64,000 nt of DNA, taken from positions 37,099,890-37,163,889 of the forward strand of contig JAHLJT010000631.1 in the NCBI GenBank assembly GCA_031308135.1, written 5' to 3'. Position 1 is the first letter of the stretch, and each line of letters starts with the position of its first letter. Shown in pieces: positions 12,001 to 22,253 of the stretch. Origin of the DNA: Acheta domesticus (Eukaryota > Arthropoda > Insecta > Orthoptera > Gryllidae). Made by a program: the position numbers and the translations under genes. Under the pieces are notes generated by a model that saw nothing but the letters and a program-made list of their open reading frames with translations, was not told the origin of the DNA and searched no databases.

Positions 12001-12909
12001 GAGATCGTTGTTTAAGGGACGAAATAACCATTCTAGGTCAATACCACGAATTCCATACGAAGGTTATTTTGTAAGTAAAATGTTATGACAAGTGACCCGA
12101 AGCTTTTGAAAGATCTAAAATAGTCTAATCGGTGCTTCATTTTGATCCATGGATGAAGCAACATCTCGAAGAAGAGAAAATATTACTGTTTCCGTAGATT
12201 TTGAGTTTTGAAATCCGTGTTGCCAATCTGAAATCGACTCGTGTTTACTGAGAAAGATTTCTATTCGTACGTAAAAAAGAAGTCTCTAATTTTTTTTAAT
12301 AAACTGACAAAAGAGAAATTGGCCAATCATTCTGAATTCCATTTTTGTTGCCTTTTTTGAAGAGCGGCTTGATCTTAGCTTTTTCGATAATATCTGGAAA
12401 TGTTCCGGTGCATAAGGATGCTTTAAATATGCGAATTAACGGGTGTATAATGGCTTTCATAAGATTGAGACAATCTTCTTTAGCGGAAAACCAGCGCTCC
12501 ACCCCATTGCGGGATTCGACGATACCATCTAGCACGTAACTTTCGATTCATACAGTATAGCAGAAGCGCCACCTTTGGCATCACTGTACCCATCAGAGAC
12601 CGGACTTTATTCTTAACCTCGGACGCGCCATAATTACTCTGTTGAATGGTATTTGAACTGTGGAAATCAATTCAATTTAAGGGAGAGAGATTATCCGAAA
12701 AATGTGTTTGTTGTGAGAAAATACTTTTGAGGAAAATCGTAAAAGTGTGTTCATTTGTGCATTTATCTTTTGCTATTGCAGTTCCTGAACCATTCGTATC
12801 CTTATCAGAAAGTGAAGTGGCCAGTGAATTGAGTGGTATCTGTCAAGAACCCTTTGACTTAGTTTTTGAGGATGTGAGAGAGATGTTTTCTGACTCAGAT
12901 TCTCCGTAG
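1..12909 (+). CDS. GDPGP1: GDP-D-glucose phosphorylase 1, 3' part of gene (5 exons, 5' end outside window)
   Basis: Five exons (1-27, 518-621, 862-1010, 1140-1205, 12782-12909) join in one frame and end in TAG, giving 157 C-terminal residues. Every junction is GT..AG, with phases 0, 2, 1 and 1. Recognition rests on family-typical stretches: HNVYITRG, VRVYVWARK, and ICELFGHLVVK followed by a short acidic tail. These correspond to HNLFVTRG, VRVILWARK and LCELAGHLPVK in vertebrate GDPGP1 as I remember them. The family is a cytosolic HIT-superfamily enzyme that phosphorolyses GDP-glucose to GDP and glucose-1-phosphate, removing a mis-made nucleotide sugar. The catalytic HxHxH motif should lie just upstream of residue 1 and is not in the window. 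No frameshift or stop is visible, so the gene looks functional. The last intron is unusually long and full of transposons. Confidence 0.9.
518..621 (+). CDS. GDPGP1: GDPGP1 internal exon
   Basis: Thirty-four codons plus AG, entered after a TTTGTAG acceptor and left at a GTATTG donor. It reads QVEHLCGECYVLTKYPAKGF and continues with FAFQLSG-type residues. The pattern 'LY-L..YPA.GF.FQL' is conserved in GDPGP1 between the HIT motif and the C-terminal domain. Confidence 0.85.
862..1010 (+). CDS. GDPGP1: GDPGP1 internal exon
   Basis: Acceptor CTCTTAG at 855-861 and donor GTCAGT at 1011. The AG carried over from the previous exon completes a serine codon. It encodes a helix-like segment, then HNVYITRG and VRVYVWARK, the most recognisable family signatures. 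Reading on into either intron adds non-family residues, which supports the splice sites chosen. Confidence 0.9.
1140..1205 (+). CDS. GDPGP1: GDPGP1 internal exon
   Basis: Acceptor TATTACAG and donor GTATGT. The exon joins in phase 1 to both neighbours and encodes EPKNVQCFDPAICELFGHLV plus VK, the family's 'FNPALCELxGHLPVK' block. It is the last exon before the 11.6-kb intron. Confidence 0.88.
1680..1905 (+). repeat. tRNA-derived SINE, family 2
   Basis: A pol III B box, GGTTCAAATCC, lies at 1728-1738 and is followed by CACCTTGGGCATGGATGTTT. The same B-box-plus-GGGCATGGATGTTTG order recurs at 50096-50310, so this is a dispersed family. Boundaries are approximate and no TSD was found. Confidence 0.55.
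3572..3775 (+). repeat. tRNA-derived SINE, family 1 (diverged)
   Basis: The head has an A-box-like TAGCTGAGGGC and a B-box-like GATTCAAGTCC. The body reads GAATTCAGTTGCAGTCTGAG, then CTGCTCTGATC, matching the body of the better copy at 24462-24915. Confidence 0.5.
4291..4915 (-). repeat. Repeat family E, copy 1
   Basis: It begins with ACTAGT and GCTACAGAATGGCACAGAC, the D terminus of the family. It continues into reverse-complemented E body ending near GGAGCCATTTAAGAG and GGCGTTTGAGCG. It abuts a LINE fragment at about 4916. Confidence 0.6.
4916..5576 (-). pseudogene. Jockey/CR1-like LINE, C-terminal part of reverse transcriptase (broken)
   Basis: On the minus strand, residues such as FLGLSIPSKLKWNVHI, LRYGIIFWG and LQKKIIRIIK match the thumb/C-terminal domain of Jockey/CR1-group reverse transcriptases. 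The reading moves from one frame (5600-5031) to another (5227-4919, ALPDDIKQLK to NCFYTIRDY), so at least one frameshift is present. The catalytic core is missing here because family E copies begin at 5577. A decayed fragment, not a functional gene. Confidence 0.75.
5577..6013 (-). repeat. Repeat family E, copy 2 (body deleted: D terminus joined to A terminus)
   Basis: It starts ACTAGTGGTGCTACAGAATG (D terminus, about 190 bp). A GACGGACAGACAGACGGACG stretch follows, then the A terminus with CACCACGTATTAGGGGATTT. In copy 3 these two termini are separated by over 1 kb of body. Confidence 0.65.
6014..6305 (+). pseudogene. LINE reverse transcriptase fragment (catalytic region)
   Basis: The + strand reads IEHGVPKGSILGPILFLLYV and then NDIP, a classic Jockey/CR1-group motif that precedes the FADD catalytic box. 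The FADD box itself is not recognisable. A NWFRNKFTVNERKT-like segment follows, the usual downstream motif. The fragment is trapped between two inverted E copies and is opposite in strand to the other LINE pieces nearby. Confidence 0.75.
6306..7847 (+). repeat. Repeat family E, copy 3 (longest continuous copy)
   Basis: Order: inverted A terminus (6306-6532), GTCCGTCTGTG, about 1.1 kb of body, and inverted D terminus (7650-7847) ending ACTAGT. The body holds three diverged units of roughly 305 bp. They begin near 6683, 6990 and 7297 with variants of CTCAAAAACGGCTCCAAATT. No coding frame of note was seen. A small hAT-like or Polinton assignment is not supported. Confidence 0.65.
7848..8645 (-). 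pseudogene. Jockey/CR1-like LINE, linker and N-terminal reverse transcriptase region
   Basis: The minus strand encodes a YNAVDTNEKYTLFFSEL-like linker (near 8620-8530). Near 8040-7850 it encodes HPLTHIFNAPLCTGIFPD and KTTKIKPLF, the usual start of the reverse transcriptase fold. The sequence is cut at the ACTAGT end of E copy 3. Several stops and a long T-run are present, so it is not functional. Confidence 0.7.
8646..9092 (+). repeat. Repeat family E, copy 4 (3' part)
   Basis: It aligns by eye with 7128-7847, for example CTCACCGTTAATATTTATAA, CAGAAACTCTCAAGCGACG, and the D terminus ending GCAGCACTAGT at about 9089. More diverged than copy 3. Confidence 0.55.
9093..9837 (+). other. Intronic stretch, no identified gene
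   Basis: A 85-codon open frame (9580-9837) has no family I recognise. Its middle (KLHLRPEAKHGTISEFAQR) reads like a former coding sequence, perhaps of a mobile element. The flanks show nothing definite. Confidence 0.3.
9838..10152 (-). pseudogene. LINE reverse transcriptase C-terminal fragment (left of hAT insertion)
   Basis: The minus strand reads KFLGLSIQSKIKWNVHL and LRYGIIF, collinear with the fragment at 4916-5576. Its upstream part resumes at 11349 after the hAT element, whose TSD GTTATTAC is the last 8 bases of this piece. Confidence 0.75.
10153..11348 (+). mobile_element. Non-autonomous hAT element, copy A (8-bp TSD)
   Basis: Terminal inverted repeats TAGGGCCCGGATTATTATG and its complement (inner end CATAATTATCCGGGCCCTA) bound a 1196-bp element. 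It is flanked by perfect 8-bp duplications GTTATTAC at 10145-10152 and 11349-11356. TIRs beginning TAGGG with an 8-bp TSD are hAT hallmarks. No transposase frame is present. It sits inside a LINE. A second copy in reverse orientation is at 39645-48235. Compared with that copy it has about 370 extra bases, roughly 10835-11205. It carries the undisrupted BEL target ACGCT at 10514-10518. Confidence 0.9.
11349..12540 (-). pseudogene. LINE reverse transcriptase catalytic and N-terminal region (right of hAT insertion)
   Basis: Reading the minus strand from 12540, HPLIRIFKASLCTGTFPD, KPLFKKGNKNGIQN and PISLLSV are followed by an LDLSKA-type catalytic A box (about 12130-12090). HGVPQG and an LYINDMP-type block follow near 11540-11450. 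Stops and substitutions, plus unmatched sequence at about 11570-11990, make it a decayed copy. Gene order matches the pieces at 4916-8645. Confidence 0.75.
12782..12909 (+). CDS. GDPGP1: GDPGP1 terminal coding exon
   Basis: Acceptor TTGCTATTGCAG at 12770-12781. The G left from exon 1140-1205 plus TT gives valine, and the frame runs 42 codons to TAG at 12907. It encodes the short acidic C-terminal tail (a P.PF.SLSE-type segment, then SELSGIC and an FEDVREMF-type helix) typical of the end of GDPGP1. The 11.6-kb distance from the previous exon is bridged by frame and by family order, not by a transcript. Confidence 0.82.
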
Positions 12910-13177
12910 CAGCAACGGTCTGTACACTATTTATTTTTCATTCATGTAATACTAATTCATAATAATTTGATTGTGACTTCAGAAGCAGTATTAATTTACT
13001 CATATTCAGAACTATAGTATAAACTGGCATAGCAACTTTTCTATTATATTCTGCTCCCAAATTTTGTTATTAAGATTGAAAGGTATTTTAATTTAAATAT
13101 AATTGTAATGAATATTTCAATGTGTGGTTTTTAAATCAGAATTGTTAATATATCATTGTAAATTATTGAATGTACAC

Positions 13178-13183
13178 AATAAA
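13178..13183 (+). terminator. Polyadenylation signal of GDPGP1
   Basis: A canonical AATAAA 269 bases after the stop codon, in an AT-rich stretch followed by a T/G-rich region. The 3' UTR would run from 12910 to about 13200 and holds no other notable feature. Confidence 0.6.
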
Positions 13184-13200
13184 TGTTTCAATTACATGAA

Positions 13201-15600
13201 TTGTTGAGGATAAATTGAAATTTAATTTGCTCAAAGCGAGTTTCGTATTGCTATTGCATTAGTTTTGTTTCGTTTGCTGTAATGAGTATTGAATTGTTTT
13301 CTTCTATCTTTAATCCTCGTCCTCTTCCTATATTCCTCCCCTATTGTGCAGATATATAATTTCATTTAAAATAAATTCAGACAATTGGAACTACATGATT
13401 TTTCAAATGAAGTTAAACAGCTTAAATTGCATATATAAATCTGGATGTAACAAATCAGAAATTTATACATGTGTTAGGAATTTAGTTACAAACGCCAAGA
13501 GAGACATTTCTCATCTACTACTAGATGGCGACTCACGGAAAACCCTTGAATCGAGAACGCGCTCAAGAAAGCGATTCAATATTCTCTTAGTAACCCTTTG
13601 CTGCAATCACCTATACCTGTATAAACGTTTTTGTGTGCGCTATCGTTCGCGGTCTGTCCTCCCAGATATCAGCAATCTGATCGTGTTATAATGTGTTTGT
13701 TAGTCTTCACCAAACCTATCATCACCTGTCTGCTCGCGCGAGTCTCATTTGACCTTGACGTGCGGATACAAAGCTTGGCGAAAGGCGGTACTGCGTTTCA
13801 AATTCTTGGAATTTCTCTAAATAATTGATGTCCTTGCCTCCCCACGGAAAAGGGAATCCCGTTGCTAACGCGCGCTCTCAACTTTGCGTTGGCAGCCCTC
13901 CGTCCACACTCTTTTAAAATTTCGTTATGAGTGAGATTGACTCATTACAGGCGAAACTTGAGAGAGACTGAATGCTGATTTGATTGTTCAAAGGCCCATC
14001 ACTGAGAAATTCGCCGCTATCACACCCTCTGTGTCCCTGACTTGCTCAAACTAGGTTGCCGAGATAATTGCTGAAGCAAATAGCAGCGTAACCGTAGTTG
14101 GTGATCGAGCGTGGCGACAGAATTAAATGAGCTGAAACCTGAAGCTCATTGTAAGTTTTTAGAATTGGCAGATTTTGAGAATTGTACACTGAGAGAGACT
14201 TGAGAATATCACACCCAATGGACAAACGTAGATGCGCAGCACCAAAAATTCAACAAAGCTCTTCCCAATATTGACGGCAATCGGATAATTAGTGCAGTCG
14301 ATGGGGAGCCAAAAGGGGGTCTACATTGCAAAAGGGGAGGTAGAAGATTTTGTTTTGTTTATATTATAATTATTATTAGTAAGAAAATCCTAATTTTTCC
14401 ACCTCGAAATACTTCGAGAAAAGGTTTTGCAGACAAAAACCAAAAAAAATCGCTCATTTTTTATTTTTTGCAAAATAACTTTATAATGGTTAGCAGCAAT
14501 GGATATTAGCGCAAAAATAGTTATGTACAATTGTAAAGATCGATCGATTTGTAGAGATTAAAGTTTCTCTACAAATTAGCTTTATTAATTATTTTTCTCA
14601 ATCGAATAGTAAGATAGCTTGGAGATTTTAAAATTTCACCAAAGTTTCCTTTTTATTCTGAAATTGCCCAAAGTTACTAATAGTCATTTTAAAGCCGAAT
14701 TTTTTAATTCCCAAGGTCATTATAAATAAAAATCGATTAAATACTAGTGTGTACATATTTACAGAGGTTACACTCTCGTTTGAAAGTGATCGTAGTCTAT
14801 ACGTTCTGCCCACTACTATTTACTTAGATCAAACCATACTCACTACCACACGGTGGCAACAATCCCCAACCATGTTTTAATAGTTCCGTAGGACACTAAA
14901 TATGACGCCACGTAGAACATTGACATATTTTATGTATCTGATACAAGGATAGGTTATACGATATTTATCGGCGGAATCATGTGACTTACTTTATTAAACC
15001 TAGGAGGGGCGTCAATGACCAACCGATGATTACTTGTTTGTTTTTTATACGTGGGCAAGTTTTTCACTTTGCTGAAAATAATTTGTGTTTATTGTGTGCT
15101 TTTTGTTCAAAGCATTATGCAATTATTTACAAGCGTTTATTAGAATTTGAAATATTACAGCGTCTTGCCTCTGGATGAAACAAAATTCAGGTGTATTAAT
15201 TTGAAAACTGATATTCCAAAAAACATTTTGGAAATATTTGTTGTATTTTAAACCTTAGCAATGTGTTAAAAGTTATTATAGCATGTTCTGAAGATGTATC
15301 GGTCTTTATTTGAAATAAATATGTAATAGGGTTTCTAATTAATATTCAATACAAATATTCTTGCGAAAATATATATATTTTTGTTTTCTTTTCAATTGTA
15401 GACCTTGAATATCAGACTCAAATATGCGTGGATACACGGTACCTGTAGTATATAAATATACCTAGCTTGTGTAAAGCGTACCTTGATATTTCTTGATATT
15501 GCTAGGATTAGATGGAACAAGAAAACAGATGCTGTCACGACATGTACTGCATGAAGGGCAGATAAGTGGTAGGTTTGTTGCTTAATGATCGTCAACTTGG
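13201..15600. other. AT-rich intergenic DNA
   Basis: No gene supported. At 13926-14160 the + strand reads like a decayed coding piece (MSEIDSLQAKLERD, a stop, then NADLIVQRPITEKFAAITPS). I could not assign it. Frames at 13344-13828 show no known motif. Confidence 0.4.
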
Positions 15601-16320
15601 TATGAAGTCCAATCCTTTCGGGGCTATTTGGCTGTCTCACCTGAAAAGCCGCGCCTTGGGACCTCGTGTGTGTCCCGAGATGAGATGACGAGCGGTTCCG
15701 CCACAGGCAACGGCTGGGGAGAGGGCGGGTCCCTCGGGAGAAGTAGCTCATGGACATTGGCCCACATGGTGGATTTGGCAGCGCCGCGCCGCGTCGCGAC
15801 ACCTGCGTGCACCGGAGGCGAGTGCATTTTGCGAGCGGGAGGGGGGGGAGGGGGAGGGGCTGCTGGCCCACTTCGCGAATCGGGGGCGCCCGCGCGACGC
15901 CTGCGGACAATGGCTGATTGTTGGCACTCGCTTTCCGCAGATGCGGACGGCCCAGGGGGCGGCGCGTGGCACGGTTTTCAGGGCGCCACAAACACATCGA
16001 GGAAAAAAACAAAACAAACAAAGGAGGTGCTTACAGACCGATTATGTTGTATTGATGTTGGCAAACCGTCTCCTCGAATATGATGAGGCACGTCGTTACG
16101 TGTGGTCATTTGCTCCCAGGTAGGCGACACCGAGATGTTGGTCAAGTTATATCTTCGAGCAATGGAGATCTTGTGAGATGATGAGTCCATGACCCACGTC
16201 CACCGCAGACGCCCTGTTCTCGCCGCCGTGAACTTCATCGTCTCCATTTCGACATCTTTCCATCGGCTGAATTGTCTCTCAGCCAGCACTACCGCTATCA
16301 CTGCAACGACTGGCGGATTT
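15600..16320. other. GC-rich, CpG-dense patch
   Basis: An abrupt shift from AT-rich flanks to GC-rich sequence full of CpG, with GGCAGCGCCGCGCCGCGTCG and a 20-base G-rich run near 15840. Several long open frames on both strands overlap, as expected from GC content alone, so none is called. Confidence 0.5.
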
Positions 16321-16334
16321 TCTACATTAGCTTT

Positions 16335-16640
16335 GTAGCTAGGTCAAATTCGACCGCTATCAGGAGGAGAAATCTAGTGGTGGCTGCTTTGATCGTGGTT
16401 TCTACGATCAAAACCGAGCGGATGCCCTAAAAAGCAGGCTCTGATCGCGTGCAATCTTTCCTTCCTCAACCTTGCCCGCTCTTCTCCCCTACACTACCAC
16501 ACGTCCGGAGGTCAGTCGGGAGCATAGAGCTTTTCCCGACTAAGAGATGCATTTCTGGAGGAGGGACTTGAAGGGGGGAAATCCTGCAAGTCGACGTGTA
16601 CGTTTGCGTCGGATTTCACCATTGACGTTCTCGGAATCAA
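16335..16640 (+). repeat. SINE family 1, body and tail
   Basis: AAATTCGACCGCTATCAGGA, then GCTTTGATCG. The tail GTCAGTCGGGAGCATAGAGC and CGGATTTCACC follows. Both match the body and tail of the copy at 24462-24915. The tRNA-like head is not recognisable. Confidence 0.5.
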
Positions 16641-16734
16641 TGGACTTCTTCTGACTTGGGTATCCTACTTCCAACTGAAGCGTCATCCGTTTTGCAACAA
16701 TAGTTCGTCGCAATGTGCAGCCCTTCCCCTCGAG

Positions 16735-16990
16735 TGTGGGGGATCGTGGGTGGGAGGTGCAGGCGTCCGCCGTGGCGTGTTTTGGCGGGCCGCGCCGGGG
16801 CATTTGTAATTGCGCTGGGCGGCGCTCAAGAGCGCGGGGCGCGCGGCGTGTTTGCGTGCCTGGGCGACGCCGGCCCGCGCGGCACGCGCCCGCCCACCTC
16901 CTCCTGCGCCGCCGCCGCCGCTGCGGAAGCGGCCGCCCGCAACGCCTTTGCATTGCAGTGCAGGGAACGGGCCACGGGCCGCCTCCTCCT
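16735..16990. other. GC-rich patch with GCC trinucleotides
   Basis: CpG-dense, with a CGCCGCCGCCGCCGCTGCGG run near 16909. Long overlapping frames on both strands are compositional. Confidence 0.45.
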
Positions 16991-17178
16991 CACACACACA
17001 CACACACACACCACACAGACACACACCACAGACACACTACAGACACACACCACAGACACACCACACAGACACACACCACACAGACACACACCACACAGAT
17101 ACACACCACACAGACATACACGCACACCACACAGACACACACGCACACCACAACACACCACATACATACACATACACG
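16991..17178 (+). repeat. CA-rich microsatellite
   Basis: About 190 bp of interrupted (CA)n with recurring ACACCACACAGAC units. All open frames across it are artefacts of the repeat. Confidence 0.9.
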
Positions 17179-17207
17179 CGCTCCCGCTAATTTCCACTAC
17201 GCTACCA

Positions 17208-17335
17208 CTCATAACAGGAGACCAGTTGGCAGCTTAGAACTCGGCCCGTTTGATCGGTGCGCGCTAGGGGAGATACCTTTAGAGGAAACCCTCAAATCCT
17301 AAGTGTAAGTCGGCGCGGAATCGCACGTTTCAGCG
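17208..17335 (+). repeat. SINE family 1, tail fragment
   Basis: CAGGAGACCAGTTGGCAGCT, CTTAGAACTCGGCCC and GTCGGCGCGGAATCGCAC parallel the tail module of the 24462 copy (GGGAGACCAGTCAGGATCTT onward). Confidence 0.45.
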
Positions 17336-17339
17336 CTGA

Positions 17340-18160
17340 AGAAAATTGACACCTAGCGGGATATAACATGCGATATACGAACGGGACAGATGGCCCGAGT
17401 AGTGGACCCGCCCGAAAACACAATAATCAGACACTTCGTAGTGTAGGGGCGAATCCAAAGTCGACATTTAATTCACTCCAGTGACCAATTCTTGTACATA
17501 AACAGTCCTTATCTTGAAATGAGTGACTACTCAATCCTGTAAGGGTGGTTGCCTGCTCCTTTAACTGTTCCTCATTCGCCCTCCTCTTAAACACTTCATG
17601 TTTTTAGCCCACTTCTATTTCGAAAACCGATGTCAATGATTTTGCAAAATATTTTGAGTTTATATGTCAAACGACATTCATTACGTGAAAATGTTCATCA
17701 GGTGTATGAATAACCATTGGAAGTATACATTGTAACTGGACAAATTGACGATTGGAATAACGATTTCGGAAGCGCACTCTCTTTGTTCGCAACGTATTGG
17801 GCGAATACTCTCTGTTGTGCTTACAGATGAAGTGTGATACTGAATGCCAAATGAAGTATAGAATGATTAATTAAAAGCAATGTACAAAAAAACATGGAAT
17901 TGAAAAGTGAACTGGAAGTTTGAAAATTGTTAAGTGGTTAAATATAATTATATTTTACTTGTGATATTTTTGACTACTTAAAATGTTGCGCAATGAATTC
18001 TAGAGCTTTTCTGTTAATATTCAGCGATATTAATTTTTCGATTATTAATTCTTCCTACATCCTACATAATTCATGTATATTGTTCCTAATTATTGCATTG
18101 TGTGAAATTTGGCCCAGTCCTGCGTTAATGGAAGTATCGGTTCACTACTTACTGTTCTTC
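17340..18160. other. Intergenic DNA, nothing identified
   Basis: AT-rich with no coding frame, repeat terminus or regulatory motif I can support. Confidence 0.4.
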
Positions 18161-18166
18161 ATGTTC

Positions 18167-18310
18167 TCTTGCTTCGTCTACTTCTCATTTTACTCTTTCG
18201 TTTATCTTCTTTCTTTTTTCTTCCCTTTCTTCTCCATCTTCTTTCTCTCCTTTTCTTTCTGCTGCTCCTGTCTCCTCCATTTCTTCTTGTTCTTATCCTT
18301 CAACTTGGTA
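18167..18310 (+). repeat. Polypyrimidine tract
   Basis: About 140 bp almost free of purines on the + strand (TCTTCTTTCTTTTTTCTTCC and similar). The two frames across it (FFFLSFSF-type) are products of the low complexity. Confidence 0.8.
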
Positions 18311-20545
18311 GTGTGTTTCGCATAAGCATCAAGAGGGTTGCTTAATAAAATAATAGACCGAATACTTATAATAGATAATTGACATGCACATAATTCATGA
18401 TTTTTTTATGAGAGTACAAAGCATGAAGAACTGTATTTATTTTATATTATAAGAACACTTGAACATGTGGCCCGAGGAACATCTAGAAAGCCTATTAGTT
18501 CACATTCAGTGATCGTGTGTACTTTTATATTTCCTGATTTGCAGCCGCTACTTGTATTTGATCATATTTAGAAGTTTTGATATATTGATATGTTCAGTCA
18601 TAAGAATATGATTATACATAGAAATTTTATATGTGTAACTCAGTGTTCAAGTAACGGAATTATCGTCGTCCGTTCATGCTGAACGATAACGCTTCACTTG
18701 GCGAGAGGGCGAACTGATGAGGCAGCCCGCTGCCTGGGAACGCTCTGCGGGTGGCGTATATCCAGGGGCACAAGCCTTAAGGGGAATAACTGGTGGTGCT
18801 ACACAACAGCGCATACTTTCTCGTACCACCTAGTTCCCCCTTTTTTGAGACGGGGTACTTTATCTGTTTTGATTCACCCTCTTTGTCTCCTTCATCTTTC
18901 GGAGGGAAGCAGACACCAGGACCTCCTGTGATAAATTCTGCTCCCTTGGCGATAATTCCCCAAGAAGCTCTCATGTGCTTCTGGAACATCCCACGGCTCT
19001 GTTCTATTACATAAAAGCCCGTGGTGGCCCTTAGGCCGATATATGCGATTGTTGTGAATGTAAGAGGGAAGGTCCTTATTTACATTCACTGATATTTGTG
19101 AGATCTCACCTACTACAATTAATAGTAACTATGAATGCATTCATATATAAATGTTTTATCTCAATGGCATTCAACACTATGTTTTACCTTTTAATAAGAG
19201 ATATGGTTAAAAAAATATTAAACTTCTGCAATTGTGAAAAGTCAGAGGTGTTAATAAAAATCTAACGTGAGCAACTTTTATAAGAATTGCTTTTATAAAA
19301 ATTTATAAGTTATTTACTCTATTCGGGCGAAAATTTTAAAGAAATTGTTTGCGGTTGTGTGTGAATGTGAGAGTGAATTGTATTTGGATCTCTCGGTGAT
19401 CAAAATGCGTTTTAGTTGTATGTTTCATTGTAAAGAAAATTGAAAGATAAATTTTGATGACATATTTATTGAAGTTTGCTTTGAGTTAATGTTCAAACAT
19501 TACAATTACAATTAAAAATTGGTATATTAGATCTGAATACTATTTCTCTGAACATTTTGCTTTCAATTTCCTTTGACGTATATTTTTCTAGCGTATGGTT
19601 TTTAGTGAACTCCATTCAGTAAAGTTCTTTGTTTTGATTATAAACTTATTCGGTTTTCGAAAGTACTCCTTTTATGTAATTTATTAGCTCTTCGCATTAT
19701 ATGATCAAGTTAATGTGAAATGTTTCCAATTCATTTGACAGAAGAGAGGTCCCTCAACAAGCTCTCCAGTGACGCTTAAAAAAAGGGAATTGACTTTGCA
19801 CAGGTCAAACAGAATTCAACTTCGAAGCCTGGATTATGCACGACGTGCTTGAGTGCCGTCACGCCATTCAGAGTTATCTTGCAATGTTCCATTCAAACGT
19901 TTTCAAACCATAAACACTAAGCATTGCCTTTTGCATTTTTTCTTTTGAAATACCTCACTCAAAGTATTTGTAACTGCAAGAGCGAGTGATTTCTCAGTCA
20001 TCTAATTTTTCCTTGAACTCGGACACACTGAATAGATATTTTGTCTGGTGATCAGCTGCAAGTGAAACAAAACTGGCCGTTGAGTACATATTTTTTTCTG
20101 ATGACAAAGTACTCGTAAATAATGATAATATAAAAACAAAGTTACATTCTAATTGAATCTGCATTTAAAAAAGTGTTAATGATAGATAAATCAAAGAAAA
20201 TGAGACTTGATAGAAATACTTGAATGAGGCTTGAGAGAAATTGCTATTCAAAAGAAAGTGTTAAAAAGTAATGGTTGCTATCGACACGTTGACATATTAA
20301 GATAGAATTATAAATACTTCGTGTCGAAGTGGGTGGCATTGTTTTGGTCATGAGAAAGAGCCGCAATGTCCAATTACTCAGTCGCCATTTGAGAAGCGAA
20401 CATCGGTGAGGAAAGGGAATTCACACGGTAGGGGCCGTATTTACTACAAAATAGTCTTTAATTTGTCAAGAAATCTGTAAAAAAAAAATGAAAGTGTAGA
20501 GAAAAGTAATGGTCATATATATTTCTTCTTCTTTTTCAGCCTTTT
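18311..20545. other. Intergenic DNA
   Basis: Mostly AT-rich. 18670-19060 is moderately GC-rich, with short overlapping frames of no known family. Nothing else is supported. Confidence 0.4.
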
Positions 20546-20559
20546 CCCGTGATACGGGG

Positions 20560-20760
20560 TCTGCGCTAACGGGCGTGGTCTCATTTTTATTAATTTTCGC
20601 ACACTCCATTTTTACACGGATTTGGCTAAAGTTTTGTGGCCGGATGTCCTTCCTGACGCCAACCGTAAGGGACACACAAGCACATTACACATAGCAAAAC
20701 ACACATACACACACACCACACACACACACACACACACTCAAGAAACATACACAACCATGC
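20560..20760 (+). repeat. Dispersed-repeat module plus CA microsatellite
   Basis: TTTACACGGATTTGGCTAAA is followed by GTGGCCGGATGTCCTTCCTG and ACGCCAACC, a module I recall seeing at the edges of animal repeats but cannot classify. A (CA)n run follows at about 20700-20741. Confidence 0.4.
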
Positions 20761-20764
20761 CTGA

Positions 20765-22240
20765 GGCGGAGATGCAAGATCCTTTTGCATCTAATACCCA
20801 ATGGTTTATTAGAAATGGAGTTTCTTTAAAAATATATTTCTCGGGCTTTTGACGAATTTAATATTAAATCTCGACTTCCTTGTGTTTATAGTAAAGATTT
20901 AGGCAATTCTCCCACGTGTTCTATAACAAAGAAATGGCGCATTCGTAGTTCTTTGGCACCCGGTTGTAGACATTACCCCATAGCGGCCCATTGGTTATAT
21001 TTCTGCACAAAATTAAGCCTTTTTGGAAGTTCTATTACAGTTACGGAGTTCCTCTGTTCTTGGTATACTCCATGGTATCGGTTGTCTCGTCGGACCTATG
21101 GAATCCGAAAGCAGAATTTAATTGACTGTTCGATAATCTGTCGATTTCATCGCACGGCTTTTGTCACTGTCAGTTAACGCCTGTAATTATTTGAATTTTC
21201 ACGGAGAGCAGCGAGCACGGTGTGTGCAGCGTTCAGTGCTGGGCGCATAGTGAGAAATGTTCGCCAGGGGGCCTGGAAGTAAATAACTGTTGGAATGCAG
21301 CCAACAATCCTGTTATGAATCAGAAGTGAAATTTGTTTTTGTTCAAAAGATGTTAAGGGTTGAGATACGCGCGCAAAACTGCACATGATGCTGTATATCT
21401 CGATAAGGTGTCTAATGGCGAACTAACAACACAAATTGAAGGGAAATGGTACAAAAACATGAGAATGGCCTATCGAACAATGAACATTTGGGACATCGAC
21501 TCAGAGCAACCGTCATTGTGGGAGGTGATTATGAATGGAAGTAGGTAGGAATTGTTGAGATTTTTGAAAAGAAAAATGTTTATTTGGGTTAGTAATTAGT
21601 GATAAAGTAACGAAAAAGGTCTTAAACATTACTTCAACGTAGCAAGGATTTGTGGAATATGTATAGCACATATTTGATATATTAGTTAAAGATCAAGGTA
21701 GAAAATAAGCTTTTTATTTTCTTAAATAGATTGTATAATTTGATTTGCAAATAACATGTCAGAATAGTTTTATTTAATTTCCATATATTTTATTACAGAT
21801 ATATTAGTATGAAATATTTTTAAAAATGAAGGTGTAAATAGTACGTACAAGCATAATTAAATAGCAAATAGAGTTGTATAAATGAACAACACACATTTCT
21901 GCAATCTTTAAAACAAATTATTTTCCATAATTTACCTCACAATGTACAAACAAAACCTCTTCAAAGCTATACTGGTGGGTCTCGTGTCTTTTATCGCTGA
22001 ACATCTAAAAACTGAATCACAACAAATTTTATAAGCAGAAAATAATATTTCTAGTTCTACTTTAGCCTTTACTGCATATTTGAATTTTAGAATTTGTGAC
22101 GCAAAGCGAAGTCACGATATTCCTATACGATGTGAACTGGTAGAATATTGGATCGAATTTCGTGGAACGTCAGATCGGAGTTAACAAAAATGCTCAATTC
22201 GGGAGTAAATCCTGGAATCTAGTAAATCCAACAATCAGGT
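20765..22240. other. Intergenic DNA, nothing identified
   Basis: AT-rich. Frames at 20953-21177 and 21360-21548 have no recognised motif and typical noise length. Confidence 0.4.
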
Positions 22241-22242
22241 AA

Positions 22243-22253
22243 TATCATCATCT

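Larger units (their letters stand above)
1206..12781 (+). other. Last intron of GDPGP1, transposon-filled
   Basis: GT at 1206 and AG at 12780-12781. The repeats inside are listed separately. Stretches where I see nothing specific are 1206-1679, 1906-3571, 3776-4290 and 12541-12781. The region 11570-11990 interrupts the LINE reading and may be another insertion, but I found no boundaries. Confidence 0.8.

Noticed and set aside
15392..17302. Many long open frames (up to 209 codons) on both strands
   Set aside because: They overlap one another in GC-rich and CA-repeat DNA, encode biased A/R/G/P or H/T strings, and show no motif.
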